Part shown: positions 29,568 to 37,308 of the stretch, in pieces
Numbering within the stretch: the first letter of the stretch is position 1
Layout: every line of letters begins with the position of its first letter
NCBI RefSeq assembly: GCF_017875955.1
Contig: NZ_JAGINK010000001.1
Coordinates: 1,402,001 to 1,466,000, forward strand
Length of the DNA: 64,000 bases
Direction: 5' to 3'
From: Pseudomonas sp. BP8
GTDB lineage: Bacteria > Pseudomonadota > Gammaproteobacteria > Pseudomonadales > Pseudomonadaceae
The notes under the pieces: model-generated
What the model saw: the letters and a program-made list of their open reading frames with translations, nothing else
What the model was told of the DNA's origin: nothing
The model's database searches: none
Program-made: the position numbers and the translations under genes

Positions 29568-30523
29568 GTGCACTCGAGCAAGCCACCCGCGATGCCGTCG
29601 ACTGGTTGTTGCTGCTCGAACGGTTGCCAGCGGAAGACGCCGCGCATGCCGGATTTCGTCAGTGGTTGGCCCAGGCGCCGGTGCACCAGGCTGCATGGCA
29701 GCGGGTCAACGGTCTGATGGCGGCGCCGCTGGCTGACCTGCAGACCACCGGCCAACTGCACCTGGCCGGGCGGGCGCTACGTCAGAGCGCTCAACTGTCA
29801 CGGCGCAGGGTCCTGGGTGGTGGCTTGGCGGCGGTGTTACTCACGCTCGGCAGTGCCGCCTGGGTCAATCGCCTGATGCCGCTGGAGCACGCCTTTGCTG
29901 ACCTGCGCACGGGTACCGGTGAGCGCCGGCGCTTTACCCTGGCGGACGGCAGCCGGGTGCAGCTGGACGCGCGCAGTGCGCTCGATGTGCACCTGGACGC
30001 CAGCTCCCGGCAGTTGAAGCTGCTCACCGGGGCCATGCTCCTGGAGGCTGCCGACGCGCCCGCTCAGCCCATGCGCGTGCGCTGCCGCGATGGCCTGTTG
30101 CAGTGCAACGGTGCCACGCTGCTGTTGCGTCAGCAGGCTGCGGCGACGCTGCTCAGCGTGCAGCGGGGGAGAGTCCTGCTCGCTGCCGGCCAAGGTGCCA
30201 GTTTTGAGGTGCAGGCCGGTCAGGTCGTGCGCTTCGATAGGCAGGGTGTAGCTGCGCAAGCAGTGTCGCTGTGGTCGCGCAGTACCTGGACCGAAGGCCA
30301 TCTGGATGTGCGTGACGAGCCGCTGGGTGACGTGGTCGAGGCGTTGCGTGCCTACCACCCTGGCCTGCTGCGTATCAGCCCGCAGGCGGCGCGGTTGCGG
30401 GTGTATGGCAGCTTCCCGTTGGGCGAGGTGGACCGTACCCTGCAAGCGTTGGCCGAGACCTTGCCGATCACCTTGCAACGCAGTGGTTTCTGGCTGACGC
30501 GGATTGAAGTGCACAACGGGTGA
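29564..30523 (+). CDS. FecR-type anti-sigma/sigma regulator, locus 1
   Basis: Single-span membrane protein linking the outer-membrane receptor to the sigma factor, 319 residues. The N-terminal cytosolic sigma-binding domain (about 5-50: DWLLLLERLPAEDAAHAGF, FRQWLAQAP) is followed by an Arg cluster (80-82) and one membrane segment (about 84-100). The periplasmic FecR domain starts at TGTGERRRFTLADGSRVQLD, and a C-terminal STN-like part (WTEGHLDVRDEPLGDVVEAL) would bind the receptor signalling domain. Coupled to the sigma gene by ATGA. Confidence 0.92.
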   Translation: MSALEQATRDAVDWLLLLERLPAEDAAHAGFRQWLAQAPVHQAAWQRVNGLMAAPLADLQTTGQLHLAGRALRQSAQLSRRRVLGGGLAAVLLTLGSAAWVNRLMPLEHAFADLRTGTGERRRFTLADGSRVQLDARSALDVHLDASSRQLKLLTGAMLLEAADAPAQPMRVRCRDGLLQCNGATLLLRQQAAATLLSVQRGRVLLAAGQGASFEVQAGQVVRFDRQGVAAQAVSLWSRSTWTEGHLDVRDEPLGDVVEALRAYHPGLLRISPQAARLRVYGSFPLGEVDRTLQALAETLPITLQRSGFWLTRIEVHNG

Positions 30524-30581
30524 GGGGATTGCCGCGCTGGCGTGTCCTGTATGCAACATCCACTCACTTCGAGCGACACCC

Positions 30582-33023
30582 ATGTCCAACCTTGCCCTTC
30601 GCCCCAGCCTGCTGGCCTTGGCTATCGCCATGGGTAGCAGCCATGGCCTGATCTCCCCGGCCGTGGCTAGCGACGCGATCAATACCGTGCACAGCTACAA
30701 CATCGCCGCAGGCCCGCTCGCCGATAGCCTGGCGCGTATCGCCCGCGACAGTGGCCAGGTGCTGTCCGCCGAGCCGGGCCTGGTCCAGGGCCGGCAAGCA
30801 CCCGCCGTGGTCGGCCGGATGAGCGCCCGCGAGGCCGCCGAGCGTGCCCTGGCCGGCAGTGGCCTGGCCCTGCGGATCACCGCCAGCGGTAGTTGGAGCC
30901 TGCAGCCGCAGGCCAGCGGTGACGCCTTGGAGCTGGCGCCGACCCAGGTCGACAGCCGTACGCTGGAGAGTGCCTGGGGCCCGGTGCAAGGCTACGTGGC
31001 GCGGCGCACCGGCACCGCGACCAAGACCGACACCTCGCTACTGGAAGTGCCGCAGACCATCAACATCGTCACTGCCCGACAGATCACCGCGCAGGGCGCG
31101 CAGACGGTCACCGAGGCCTTGCGTTACACCCCGGGGATCACCGGCGGGGGTTTTCCTGATCGGGTCGGCCTGTTCGACGAAGTCACCTCGCGTGGCTTCT
31201 TGCCGACGCCTCTCTACCTGGATGGCCTGCACCTGCCGTATGGCAATGGCAGCACCGGCGGTGCCCTGCAGATCGACCCCTACACCCTCGAACGCATTGA
31301 AGTGCTCAAGGGGCCGGCCTCGGTGCTGTATGGCCAGAACCAGCCTGGCGGTATCATCAACATGGTTTCCAAGCGCCCGACCGCGACGCCATTGCATGAG
31401 ATCGTGTTCGGTGGCGGCAGTCAGGACCGTCGCTACGGCGCCTTCGACTTCGGCGGGCCGCTGGATCAGCAGGGTGAGTGGCTGTACCGCCTGACCGGCA
31501 CCGTCACCGACAAGAACGGCGAGATCGACTACACCGAGCAGAAGCGCTACATGCTCGCGCCGAGCCTGACCTGGATCCCCAACGACCAGTTGAGCCTGAC
31601 GGTCTACGGGCATTTCCAGAAAGACAACGATGTACCCGAGGCCCAGGGCCTGCCTTCGGTGGGCACGGTGTTCTCCAGCCCGCAAGGGCGGATCAAGCGC
31701 AGCACGTTTATCGGCGAGCCAGATCTCAACAGCTATGACCGTGAGCAGTTCAGTGTCGGCTATGAACTGAGCTATGCCCTCAACGACATCTGGACCTTGC
31801 GTCAGAACACCCGCTACGCCTCGGTCGATGACCGATACGTGGCGCCGCTGCATGGCTATCGCTTCGTCACCAACCCGCAAACGGGCGCCAACGACCAGCG
31901 TTACATGACCCGCTATGGCGTGGACTGGGCACAGAAGAACAAGGTGCTGGGCATCGACAACATGGCCCAGGCCCGCTTCGCCACGGGTGAGGTCCAGCAC
32001 ACCGTGCTGATCGGCCTGGACCGTTATCACTCGAACTCGAAGTTCCTTGGCCGCTATGACTTCAACCCGCCGATCATCGACATGTATGACCCGGTCTACG
32101 GCCAGTCGCTGAACTACGTCAACCCGACCCGTTGGGACAACACCGTTGACCAGACCGGTGTGTACCTGCAGGACCAGCTCGATTGGGGGCGTTGGTTCCT
32201 GACCCTGGGGGGCCGCTATGACTGGGCCAAGACCGACAACCGAGTGCCGCCGAGCAGTGACAGCAGTGGTAGCCGCGACGAGCAGTTCAGTGGCCGTGCC
32301 GGATTGGGCTACAAGTTCGACAGCGGCGTCACCCCTTACCTGAGCTATTCCGAATCGTTCCTGCCCCTCAGCGGGACCAATGCCGAGCAGAAGCCTTTCG
32401 AGCCGTCGATCGGCAAGCAGTATGAGGCAGGCGTCAAATACCAGCCGAGTGGGCAAGAGAGCTTCATCCAGCTATCGGTCTATCAGATCGACCAGACCAA
32501 CGTGCTGACCTCGGTCGGCCCGCAGTCGCCCTACAGTAACCAGTCCGGCGCAGTGCGTTCGCGGGGGGTCGAGCTCGAAGGCAAGGCGGCTTTGGCTCAG
32601 GACCTGAACCTGATCGCGTCGGTGGCGCGTAACCAGGTCAAGTACGTCAAGGACAACGATGGCCGTGAAGGGCGGCGGATGGCCGGGACGTCGCCGTTGA
32701 CCGCATCGCTGTGGCTGGACTACCAGCTGCACGGTGACAGCGCTTGGCGTGGGCTGGGCGCTGGTGTCGGCGCGCGCTATGTGCGCGGTAGCGATGGTAC
32801 GCAAACCGCGGACGAGCACTTCATGATCCCGTCGTACACGGTGTACGACGCCATGCTGTCGTATGACTTCAGTGAGTCTGCGTTACAGGTGCGTGGTTTG
32901 CGCTTGAAGCTGAACGTGCACAACCTGGCAGACCGCAAGTACGTCAGCAGTTGCACCAGCGAGTGGGACTGCTACTACGGCGAAGGGCGCACCCTGACCA
33001 CCGATCTCACCTATAACTGGTGA
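30582..33023 (+). CDS. TonB-dependent siderophore receptor with STN domain (FhuA-like), locus 1
   Basis: Outer-membrane ferric-siderophore receptor, 813 residues. Signal peptide about 1-30 (cleavage near AVA-SD); STN signalling domain about 38-90 (IAAGPLADSLARIARDSGQV); plug from about 125 (LLEVPQTINIVTARQ, LRYTPGI); 22-strand barrel ending in LTYNW. The late CTSEWDCYYGEGRTL Cys pair resembles FhuA/FoxA/FiuA receptors, so a hydroxamate siderophore is the best guess (inference). ATG 30582 lies 58 bases after fecR. The STN domain fits signalling through the neighbouring FecR. Confidence 0.9.
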   Translation: MSNLALRPSLLALAIAMGSSHGLISPAVASDAINTVHSYNIAAGPLADSLARIARDSGQVLSAEPGLVQGRQAPAVVGRMSAREAAERALAGSGLALRITASGSWSLQPQASGDALELAPTQVDSRTLESAWGPVQGYVARRTGTATKTDTSLLEVPQTINIVTARQITAQGAQTVTEALRYTPGITGGGFPDRVGLFDEVTSRGFLPTPLYLDGLHLPYGNGSTGGALQIDPYTLERIEVLKGPASVLYGQNQPGGIINMVSKRPTATPLHEIVFGGGSQDRRYGAFDFGGPLDQQGEWLYRLTGTVTDKNGEIDYTEQKRYMLAPSLTWIPNDQLSLTVYGHFQKDNDVPEAQGLPSVGTVFSSPQGRIKRSTFIGEPDLNSYDREQFSVGYELSYALNDIWTLRQNTRYASVDDRYVAPLHGYRFVTNPQTGANDQRYMTRYGVDWAQKNKVLGIDNMAQARFATGEVQHTVLIGLDRYHSNSKFLGRYDFNPPIIDMYDPVYGQSLNYVNPTRWDNTVDQTGVYLQDQLDWGRWFLTLGGRYDWAKTDNRVPPSSDSSGSRDEQFSGRAGLGYKFDSGVTPYLSYSESFLPLSGTNAEQKPFEPSIGKQYEAGVKYQPSGQESFIQLSVYQIDQTNVLTSVGPQSPYSNQSGAVRSRGVELEGKAALAQDLNLIASVARNQVKYVKDNDGREGRRMAGTSPLTASLWLDYQLHGDSAWRGLGAGVGARYVRGSDGTQTADEHFMIPSYTVYDAMLSYDFSESALQVRGLRLKLNVHNLADRKYVSSCTSEWDCYYGEGRTLTTDLTYNW

Positions 33024-33108
33024 TGGTGTAGCCTCCTGTCGGCGATAGGTTCGCTGGCAGGAGGGCAGGCGCGATGCGGTTATTTGTGGCTGGGGTTTAT
33101 TGCAGGCA

Positions 33109-33142
33109 AAGAAAAAGGGCTTACCTTTCGGTAAGCCCTTTT
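33109..33142 (-). terminator. Terminator for tRNA-Met (bidirectional)
   Basis: AAAAGGGCTTACC/GGTAAGCCCTTTT, a 13-bp stem with TTTC loop, 7 bases beyond the tRNA 3' end; it can also serve the receptor gene on the plus strand. Confidence 0.85.
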
Positions 33143-33148
33143 AGAAGT

Positions 33149-33225
33149 TGGTGGCTACACAGGGACTTGAACCCCGGACCCCAGCATTATGAATGCTATG
33201 CTCTAACCAACTGAGCTATGTAGCC
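33149..33225 (-). tRNA. tRNA-Met (CAT anticodon, elongator type)
   Basis: The minus strand reads GGCTACATAGCTCAGTTGGT at the 5' end, with anticodon loop TTCATAA, the T-loop GGTTCAAGTCC and an encoded CCA 3' end. It is 77 nt long with a paired acceptor stem (GGCTACA/TGTAGCC). It has its own promoter and terminator. Confidence 0.96.
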
Positions 33226-33236
33226 AACTGGCGCGC

Positions 33237-33265
33237 ATTATTCGCTTGAAACGCCCCCCTGTCAA
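33237..33265 (-). promoter_or_regulatory. Sigma-70 promoter of tRNA-Met
   Basis: Minus strand: -35 TTGACA (33260-33265), 17-base spacer, -10 AATAAT (33237-33242), 11 bases before the tRNA 5' end. Confidence 0.8.
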
Positions 33266-33321
33266 CACTCAATTCAAAAAAAATTTACACGCTTTCAAAC
33301 GCTTAGCCGGCAACGCCCTGC

Positions 33322-34254
33322 TCAGCGCACGATCAGCCACTGGCCGAACAGGTCATACAGCCGCAATTGCTGCTCGGCGGCAAGCGTGTGCAGGCTCTCT
33401 GCCGGACGGTCAAGATTGAACTCACCGCTGACACGCCGGTAGGCGGTTTGCTCATCCATCAGCCATACCCGTTGACCTTGATAGCCGCCCAAACGCTCCA
33501 GCACTTGGCCCAAGGGTTGCTCCTTGGCCAGCAGGCGGCCGTTGCGCCAGGCATCGGCCGTTTTTACATCGATCTTCTGTACCGGGTCGATGCGCTGTTC
33601 GGAGAAGGTCACCCGTTCCCCGGCCGAGACCATGCGCTGGTCACCGCCCTGGATGATCATCGCCTTGCCGTTGAGCACGACCAGTTCGTCATGGTCGGCC
33701 GAGCGGGCGATCATCAGGCGAGTGCCGAACACCTGGATACGTGCGCTGTCGACCTGCACCTCCATGGCGCGACCATCGAGCATCACCTCCAGGTAGACCT
33801 GGCCCTGGACCAGATGCAACTGGCGGGTGCGGCCGCGCAGATCGACGTTCATCGCGCTAGCGCTGTCCAGGTGCATCGTCGAGCCATCGGCCAGGCGCAC
33901 GCTGCGGCGCTCGCCGCTGGCGGTGTGCAGTTCACTGGCCAGGCGCTGCATCAGCGGCCAGTAAAGGTAGGCAAGGGCCGCCAGCACCAGCAGGAACAAC
34001 GCGGCCAGCACCTTGCCCAGATGGCTGCGGCGGGCCTTCAGCACGCGCGGGCGGGGCCTTGCCGTTGGCGGCTTGAGCTGCTGCCAATAGGTTTCGAGCT
34101 CGGCGAATGCACGGGCGTTGTCAGGGGCCTGTGACCAGTCGGCAAATGCGCGGCGCTGCTGCTCGTCGCAACCGGGCTGGCGCAGCAAGGAAAACCACTC
34201 CAGCGCCTCGCGTTCGGGGTCGGGCTGGCGCTGCAGGGCGGGCATCGGGCTCAT
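33322..34254 (-). CDS. Orphan FecR-type regulator
   Basis: 310-residue FecR homologue with no adjacent sigma gene or receptor. N-terminal domain EREALEWFSLLRQPGCDEQQ; Arg75-Arg76 before the membrane segment (about 80-98, KVLAALFLLVLAALAYLYW); periplasmic TASGERRSVRLADGSTMHLD; C-terminal STN-like LAKEQPLGQVLERLGGYQGQ. ATG 34254 is used because upstream sequence to 34413 has no family character. A Fur-like box lies 71-89 bases upstream, where a sigma gene would normally intervene. It may act with a sigma factor elsewhere, or be the survivor of a deleted locus. Confidence 0.85.
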   Translation of the reverse strand: MSPMPALQRQPDPEREALEWFSLLRQPGCDEQQRRAFADWSQAPDNARAFAELETYWQQLKPPTARPRPRVLKARRSHLGKVLAALFLLVLAALAYLYWPLMQRLASELHTASGERRSVRLADGSTMHLDSASAMNVDLRGRTRQLHLVQGQVYLEVMLDGRAMEVQVDSARIQVFGTRLMIARSADHDELVVLNGKAMIIQGGDQRMVSAGERVTFSEQRIDPVQKIDVKTADAWRNGRLLAKEQPLGQVLERLGGYQGQRVWLMDEQTAYRRVSGEFNLDRPAESLHTLAAEQQLRLYDLFGQWLIVR

Positions 34255-34324
34255 GGATCGGTTGCTCGCGAAAGAGGGCAGAGGTGCCCAATGTGGACGG
34301 GGGCAATGTGCCATGGATGCTAAA

Positions 34325-34343
34325 TATATTGAGAACCATTTAC
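34325..34343. promoter_or_regulatory. Fur-box-like site between orphan fecR and an MFS gene
   Basis: TATATTGAGAACCATTTAC matches the Fur consensus at 13 of 19 positions by hand alignment. It lies between the divergent fecR (34254) and the MFS gene (34437), so it could act on either. Confidence 0.55.
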
Positions 34344-34436
34344 AAGTGCGTGGCGGACAGGTGGCAAAAAAGCTAGCTATGTATCTATTTGTTTCCCGAT
34401 AATCGGATCCCAAACCCGCGGACGGATATCCAGCCC

Positions 34437-35651
34437 ATGGCCATCAGTAGTACCCAGAGCACCACCAGTGCGTCGGCAGCCCAAGGCGCCAACCCATTGG
34501 TGATGCGCATCATCGGCTTCTGCGCCCTGGCGCACCTGATCAACGACCTGATCCAGTCGGTACTGCCGGCCATCTATCCGATGCTCAAGGCCAACTATGA
34601 CCTGAGCTTCACCCAGATCGGCATGATCACCCTGACCTTCCAGATCACTGCGTCGTTGCTGCAGCCGTGGGTCGGTTTCTACACCGACAAGCGGCCGACG
34701 CCGAACCTGTTGCCGCTGGGCACCCTGTGCACGCTGGTGGGCATCGTCATGCTGGCGTTCGTGGGCAGTTTTCCGATGATCCTGCTGGCCTCGGCGCTGG
34801 TCGGCATTGGCTCTTCGACCTTTCACCCGGAGACCTCGCGGATCGCGCGGTTGGCCTCGGGTGGGCGCTTTGGCCTGGCCCAGTCGACCTTCCAGGTGGG
34901 CGGTAACGCGGGCTCGGCGTTCGGTCCGTTGCTGGCGGCGGCAATCGTCATTCCCTTCGGCCAGAGCCATGTCGCCTGGTTCGGCCTGGCGGCGCTGTTC
35001 TTCTTTGGCGTGACCTTGCTGCTGCGCCGCTGGTACAAGGAGCATCTGAATCAGGCCAAGGCACGCAAGGCTGTACAGGCCACCCATGGCTTGTCGCGAC
35101 AGCGCGTGATCGCCGCCTTGGCCGTGCTGGGCCTGCTGGTGTTCTCCAAGTACTTCTACATGGCCAGCTTCACCAGCTACTTCACCTTCTACCTGATCGA
35201 GAAGTTCGACCTGTCGGTGGCGAGTTCACAGTTGCACCTGTTCCTGTTCCTCGGGGCGGTGGCGGCAGGGACCTTTTTTGGTGGGCCGATCGGTGATCGG
35301 ATCGGGCGCAAGGCGGTGATCTGGTTCTCGATCCTCGGTGTGGCGCCGTTTACCTTGGCCCTGCCGTATGCCGACTTGTTCTGGACCACCGTGCTCAGCG
35401 TGGTGATCGGCTTTATCCTGGCCTCGGCGTTCTCTGCCATCGTCGTCTATGCCCAGGAACTGGTGCCGGGCAATGTCGGCATGATTGCCGGGATCTTCTT
35501 TGGCCTGATGTTCGGCTTTGGCGGGATTGGCGCGGCGCTGCTGGGCTATGTGGCTGACCTGCGCGGCATTGAGTATGTGTATGGGCTGTGCTCGTACCTG
35601 CCGCTGTTTGGCGTGTTGGCGGTATTGCTGCCGTCGACGGGCAAACGTTGA
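34437..35651 (+). CDS. MFS transporter, fosmidomycin-resistance (Fsr)-like
   Basis: 404-residue major-facilitator protein with about 12 membrane segments. FCALAHLINDLIQSVLPAIY and LQPWVGFYTDKRPTPNLLP are hallmarks of the Fsr subgroup of drug/proton antiporters. ATG 34437 gives a normal N terminus; the upstream frame to 34389 would add 16 non-family residues. It is divergent from the orphan fecR across a Fur-like box. Its actual substrate is unknown. Confidence 0.85.
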   Translation: MAISSTQSTTSASAAQGANPLVMRIIGFCALAHLINDLIQSVLPAIYPMLKANYDLSFTQIGMITLTFQITASLLQPWVGFYTDKRPTPNLLPLGTLCTLVGIVMLAFVGSFPMILLASALVGIGSSTFHPETSRIARLASGGRFGLAQSTFQVGGNAGSAFGPLLAAAIVIPFGQSHVAWFGLAALFFFGVTLLLRRWYKEHLNQAKARKAVQATHGLSRQRVIAALAVLGLLVFSKYFYMASFTSYFTFYLIEKFDLSVASSQLHLFLFLGAVAAGTFFGGPIGDRIGRKAVIWFSILGVAPFTLALPYADLFWTTVLSVVIGFILASAFSAIVVYAQELVPGNVGMIAGIFFGLMFGFGGIGAALLGYVADLRGIEYVYGLCSYLPLFGVLAVLLPSTGKR

Positions 35652-35673
35652 AACCGTCGGGGCCGCGTTGCGA

Positions 35674-35773
35674 CCCTTTCGCGACACAAGGCCGCTCCCA
35701 CAGGACCGCGTGATGCCCATATTTACGGGACGAGCGCTGATCCTGTGGGAGCGGCCTTGTGTCGCGAAAGGGG
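35674..35773. repeat. Inverted REP pair, GCGGCC-type
   Basis: CCCTTTCGCGACACAAGGCC at the left and GGCCTTGTGTCGCGAAAGGG at the right, exact inverse over 20 bases, just after the MFS gene. Confidence 0.88.
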
Positions 35774-35792
35774 CGCGAGGCGGCCCCAGCGA

Positions 35793-35822
35793 TTGACGCT
35801 GCAAGCCGCCTTGGCCTAGAGT
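35793..35822 (+). promoter_or_regulatory. Possible promoter of the second MFS gene
   Basis: -35 TTGACG (35793-35798), 18-base spacer, -10-like TAGAGT (35817-35822). This would give a leader of roughly 295 bases before the gene at 36123. Confidence 0.35.
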
Positions 35823-36122
35823 GCCGCCTCCTCTTCAACCTGCGTAGTCGATGCAATGCGCCGTAGCCAGCGTCTCCTCCAAGCCCGTCAGCCTGCAGCC
35901 CAGGCCTGTCGTCGTGCGTGGCCGAGCGACACAGTGCTCAAGCGTCGGCGCAGCGTGCTGTTTGCCTTTACCTTCTCGCCACACCTTGCCCTGAACTGAT
36001 CCGCGTCCCTGTGCTCATCGCCGTCCCGGCCTGACCCAGGGCGCCTGCGCTCGAACATCTTTCAGGGTTTTCAGCCGACTACGGCCGCGCCTGCGGTGGT
36101 GCCGGCTTGCAAGGAGTGGGTA
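35823..36122 (+). other. 300-base leader or intergenic stretch without a clear gene
   Basis: Between the possible promoter and the MFS gene. It contains a short open frame 35856-35999 (47 codons, Arg-rich, MRRSQRLLQARQP...) with no ribosome-binding site that I can see. I recognise no RNA family or strong hairpin. Confidence 0.3.
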
Positions 36123-37283
36123 ATGAACATGCGTTTGTTGGCGGGCCTTCTGTTCGCCGTGTCGGTAGTGGGCTTCAGCCTGGGGGCGAGCCTGCCACTG
36201 GTGTCGTTGCGTCTGCATGAAGCCGGCGCAAGCACCTTCGAGATCGGCATCGTCTCGGCCATTCCGGCCGCGGGCATGATGCTCTCGGCGTTTCTCGTCG
36301 ATGCCTGCTGCCGGCACCTGACCCGACGCACCATCTACCTGCTGTGCTTCAGCCTGTGCACCGTGAGCGTCGGTCTGCTGGAGTGGGCGTTTTCGTCTAT
36401 CTGGCTGCTGGCGCTGCTGCGCCTGGGCTTGGGCCTGGGCATGGGGATCGCGATCATTCTCGGTGAGTCCTGGGTCAACGAACTCTGCCCCGAGCACAAC
36501 CGCGGCAAGATCATGGCGCTGTACGCCACCAGTTTCACCGGCTTCCAGGTGCTCGGCCCGGCCATGCTGGCGCTGGTCGGCGCGCATAGCCCGTGGGTGA
36601 CCGGGGTGGTCACCGGCTGCTATGGCCTTGCGTTGCTGTGCATCGTGCTGACGGTGCCCAACGATCATGTCGAACACGGCGAGGAAGACGACAAGAGCTT
36701 CACCTTGGGTGGCTTCCTGCGGGTCGCCCCGGCGCTGTGTGTAGCGGTGCTGTTCTTTTCCTTCTTCGATGCGGTGGTGCTGTCGCTGTTGCCGGTGTAT
36801 GCCAGTAGCCATGGCTTCGCCGTGGCCGTGGCAGCGCTGATGGTGACGGTAGTGTTTGCCGGCGACATGCTGTTCCAGTTGCCCTTGGGCTGGTTGGCCG
36901 ACCGGGTCGAGCGGACCGGCCTGCACCTGGTGTGCGGCTTGCTGGCGATGGTGATCGGAGTTGCCCTGCCGTGGCTGCTGCAGATGACCTGGCTGTTGTG
37001 GCCGATGCTGGTGCTGTTGGGCGCGGTGGCGGGGGGGATCTACACCTTGGCGCTGGTGTTGATCGGGCAGCGTTTCAAGGGCCGCGACCTGGTCACTGCG
37101 AATGCCAGCGTTGGGCTGCTGTGGGGGATCGGTAGCCTGGTCGGGCCATTGGTCAGCGGCGCGGCAATGGAAGTGGCACCGCATGGGTTGCCGATGGCGT
37201 TGGCGCTGATGGCCGGGTTGTTCGTGTGCTTCGCCCGCCAGTCGTACCGCCGGGCGGGCAAGCTCAAGGCTGCGGTGGAGTGA
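36123..37283 (+). CDS. MFS transporter (YcaD-like)
   Basis: 386-residue major-facilitator protein, about 12 spans. Family-like segments include GASLPLVSLRLHEAGAS near the start, LLRLGLGLGMGIAIILGESW (span 4) and LGPLVSGAAMEV-type residues late. ATG 36123 follows AAGGAGTG, an excellent ribosome-binding site. It converges on the TonB receptor gene, with 25 bases between stops. The substrate is unknown. Confidence 0.83.
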   Translation: MNMRLLAGLLFAVSVVGFSLGASLPLVSLRLHEAGASTFEIGIVSAIPAAGMMLSAFLVDACCRHLTRRTIYLLCFSLCTVSVGLLEWAFSSIWLLALLRLGLGLGMGIAIILGESWVNELCPEHNRGKIMALYATSFTGFQVLGPAMLALVGAHSPWVTGVVTGCYGLALLCIVLTVPNDHVEHGEEDDKSFTLGGFLRVAPALCVAVLFFSFFDAVVLSLLPVYASSHGFAVAVAALMVTVVFAGDMLFQLPLGWLADRVERTGLHLVCGLLAMVIGVALPWLLQMTWLLWPMLVLLGAVAGGIYTLALVLIGQRFKGRDLVTANASVGLLWGIGSLVGPLVSGAAMEVAPHGLPMALALMAGLFVCFARQSYRRAGKLKAAVE

Positions 37284-37308
37284 GGGCTTGGCAGAGCCCT
37301 CGCCTGGG

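Noticed and set aside
35413..35856. Minus-strand ORF over the REP pair
   Set aside because: It is composed of REP sequence and MFS antisense.
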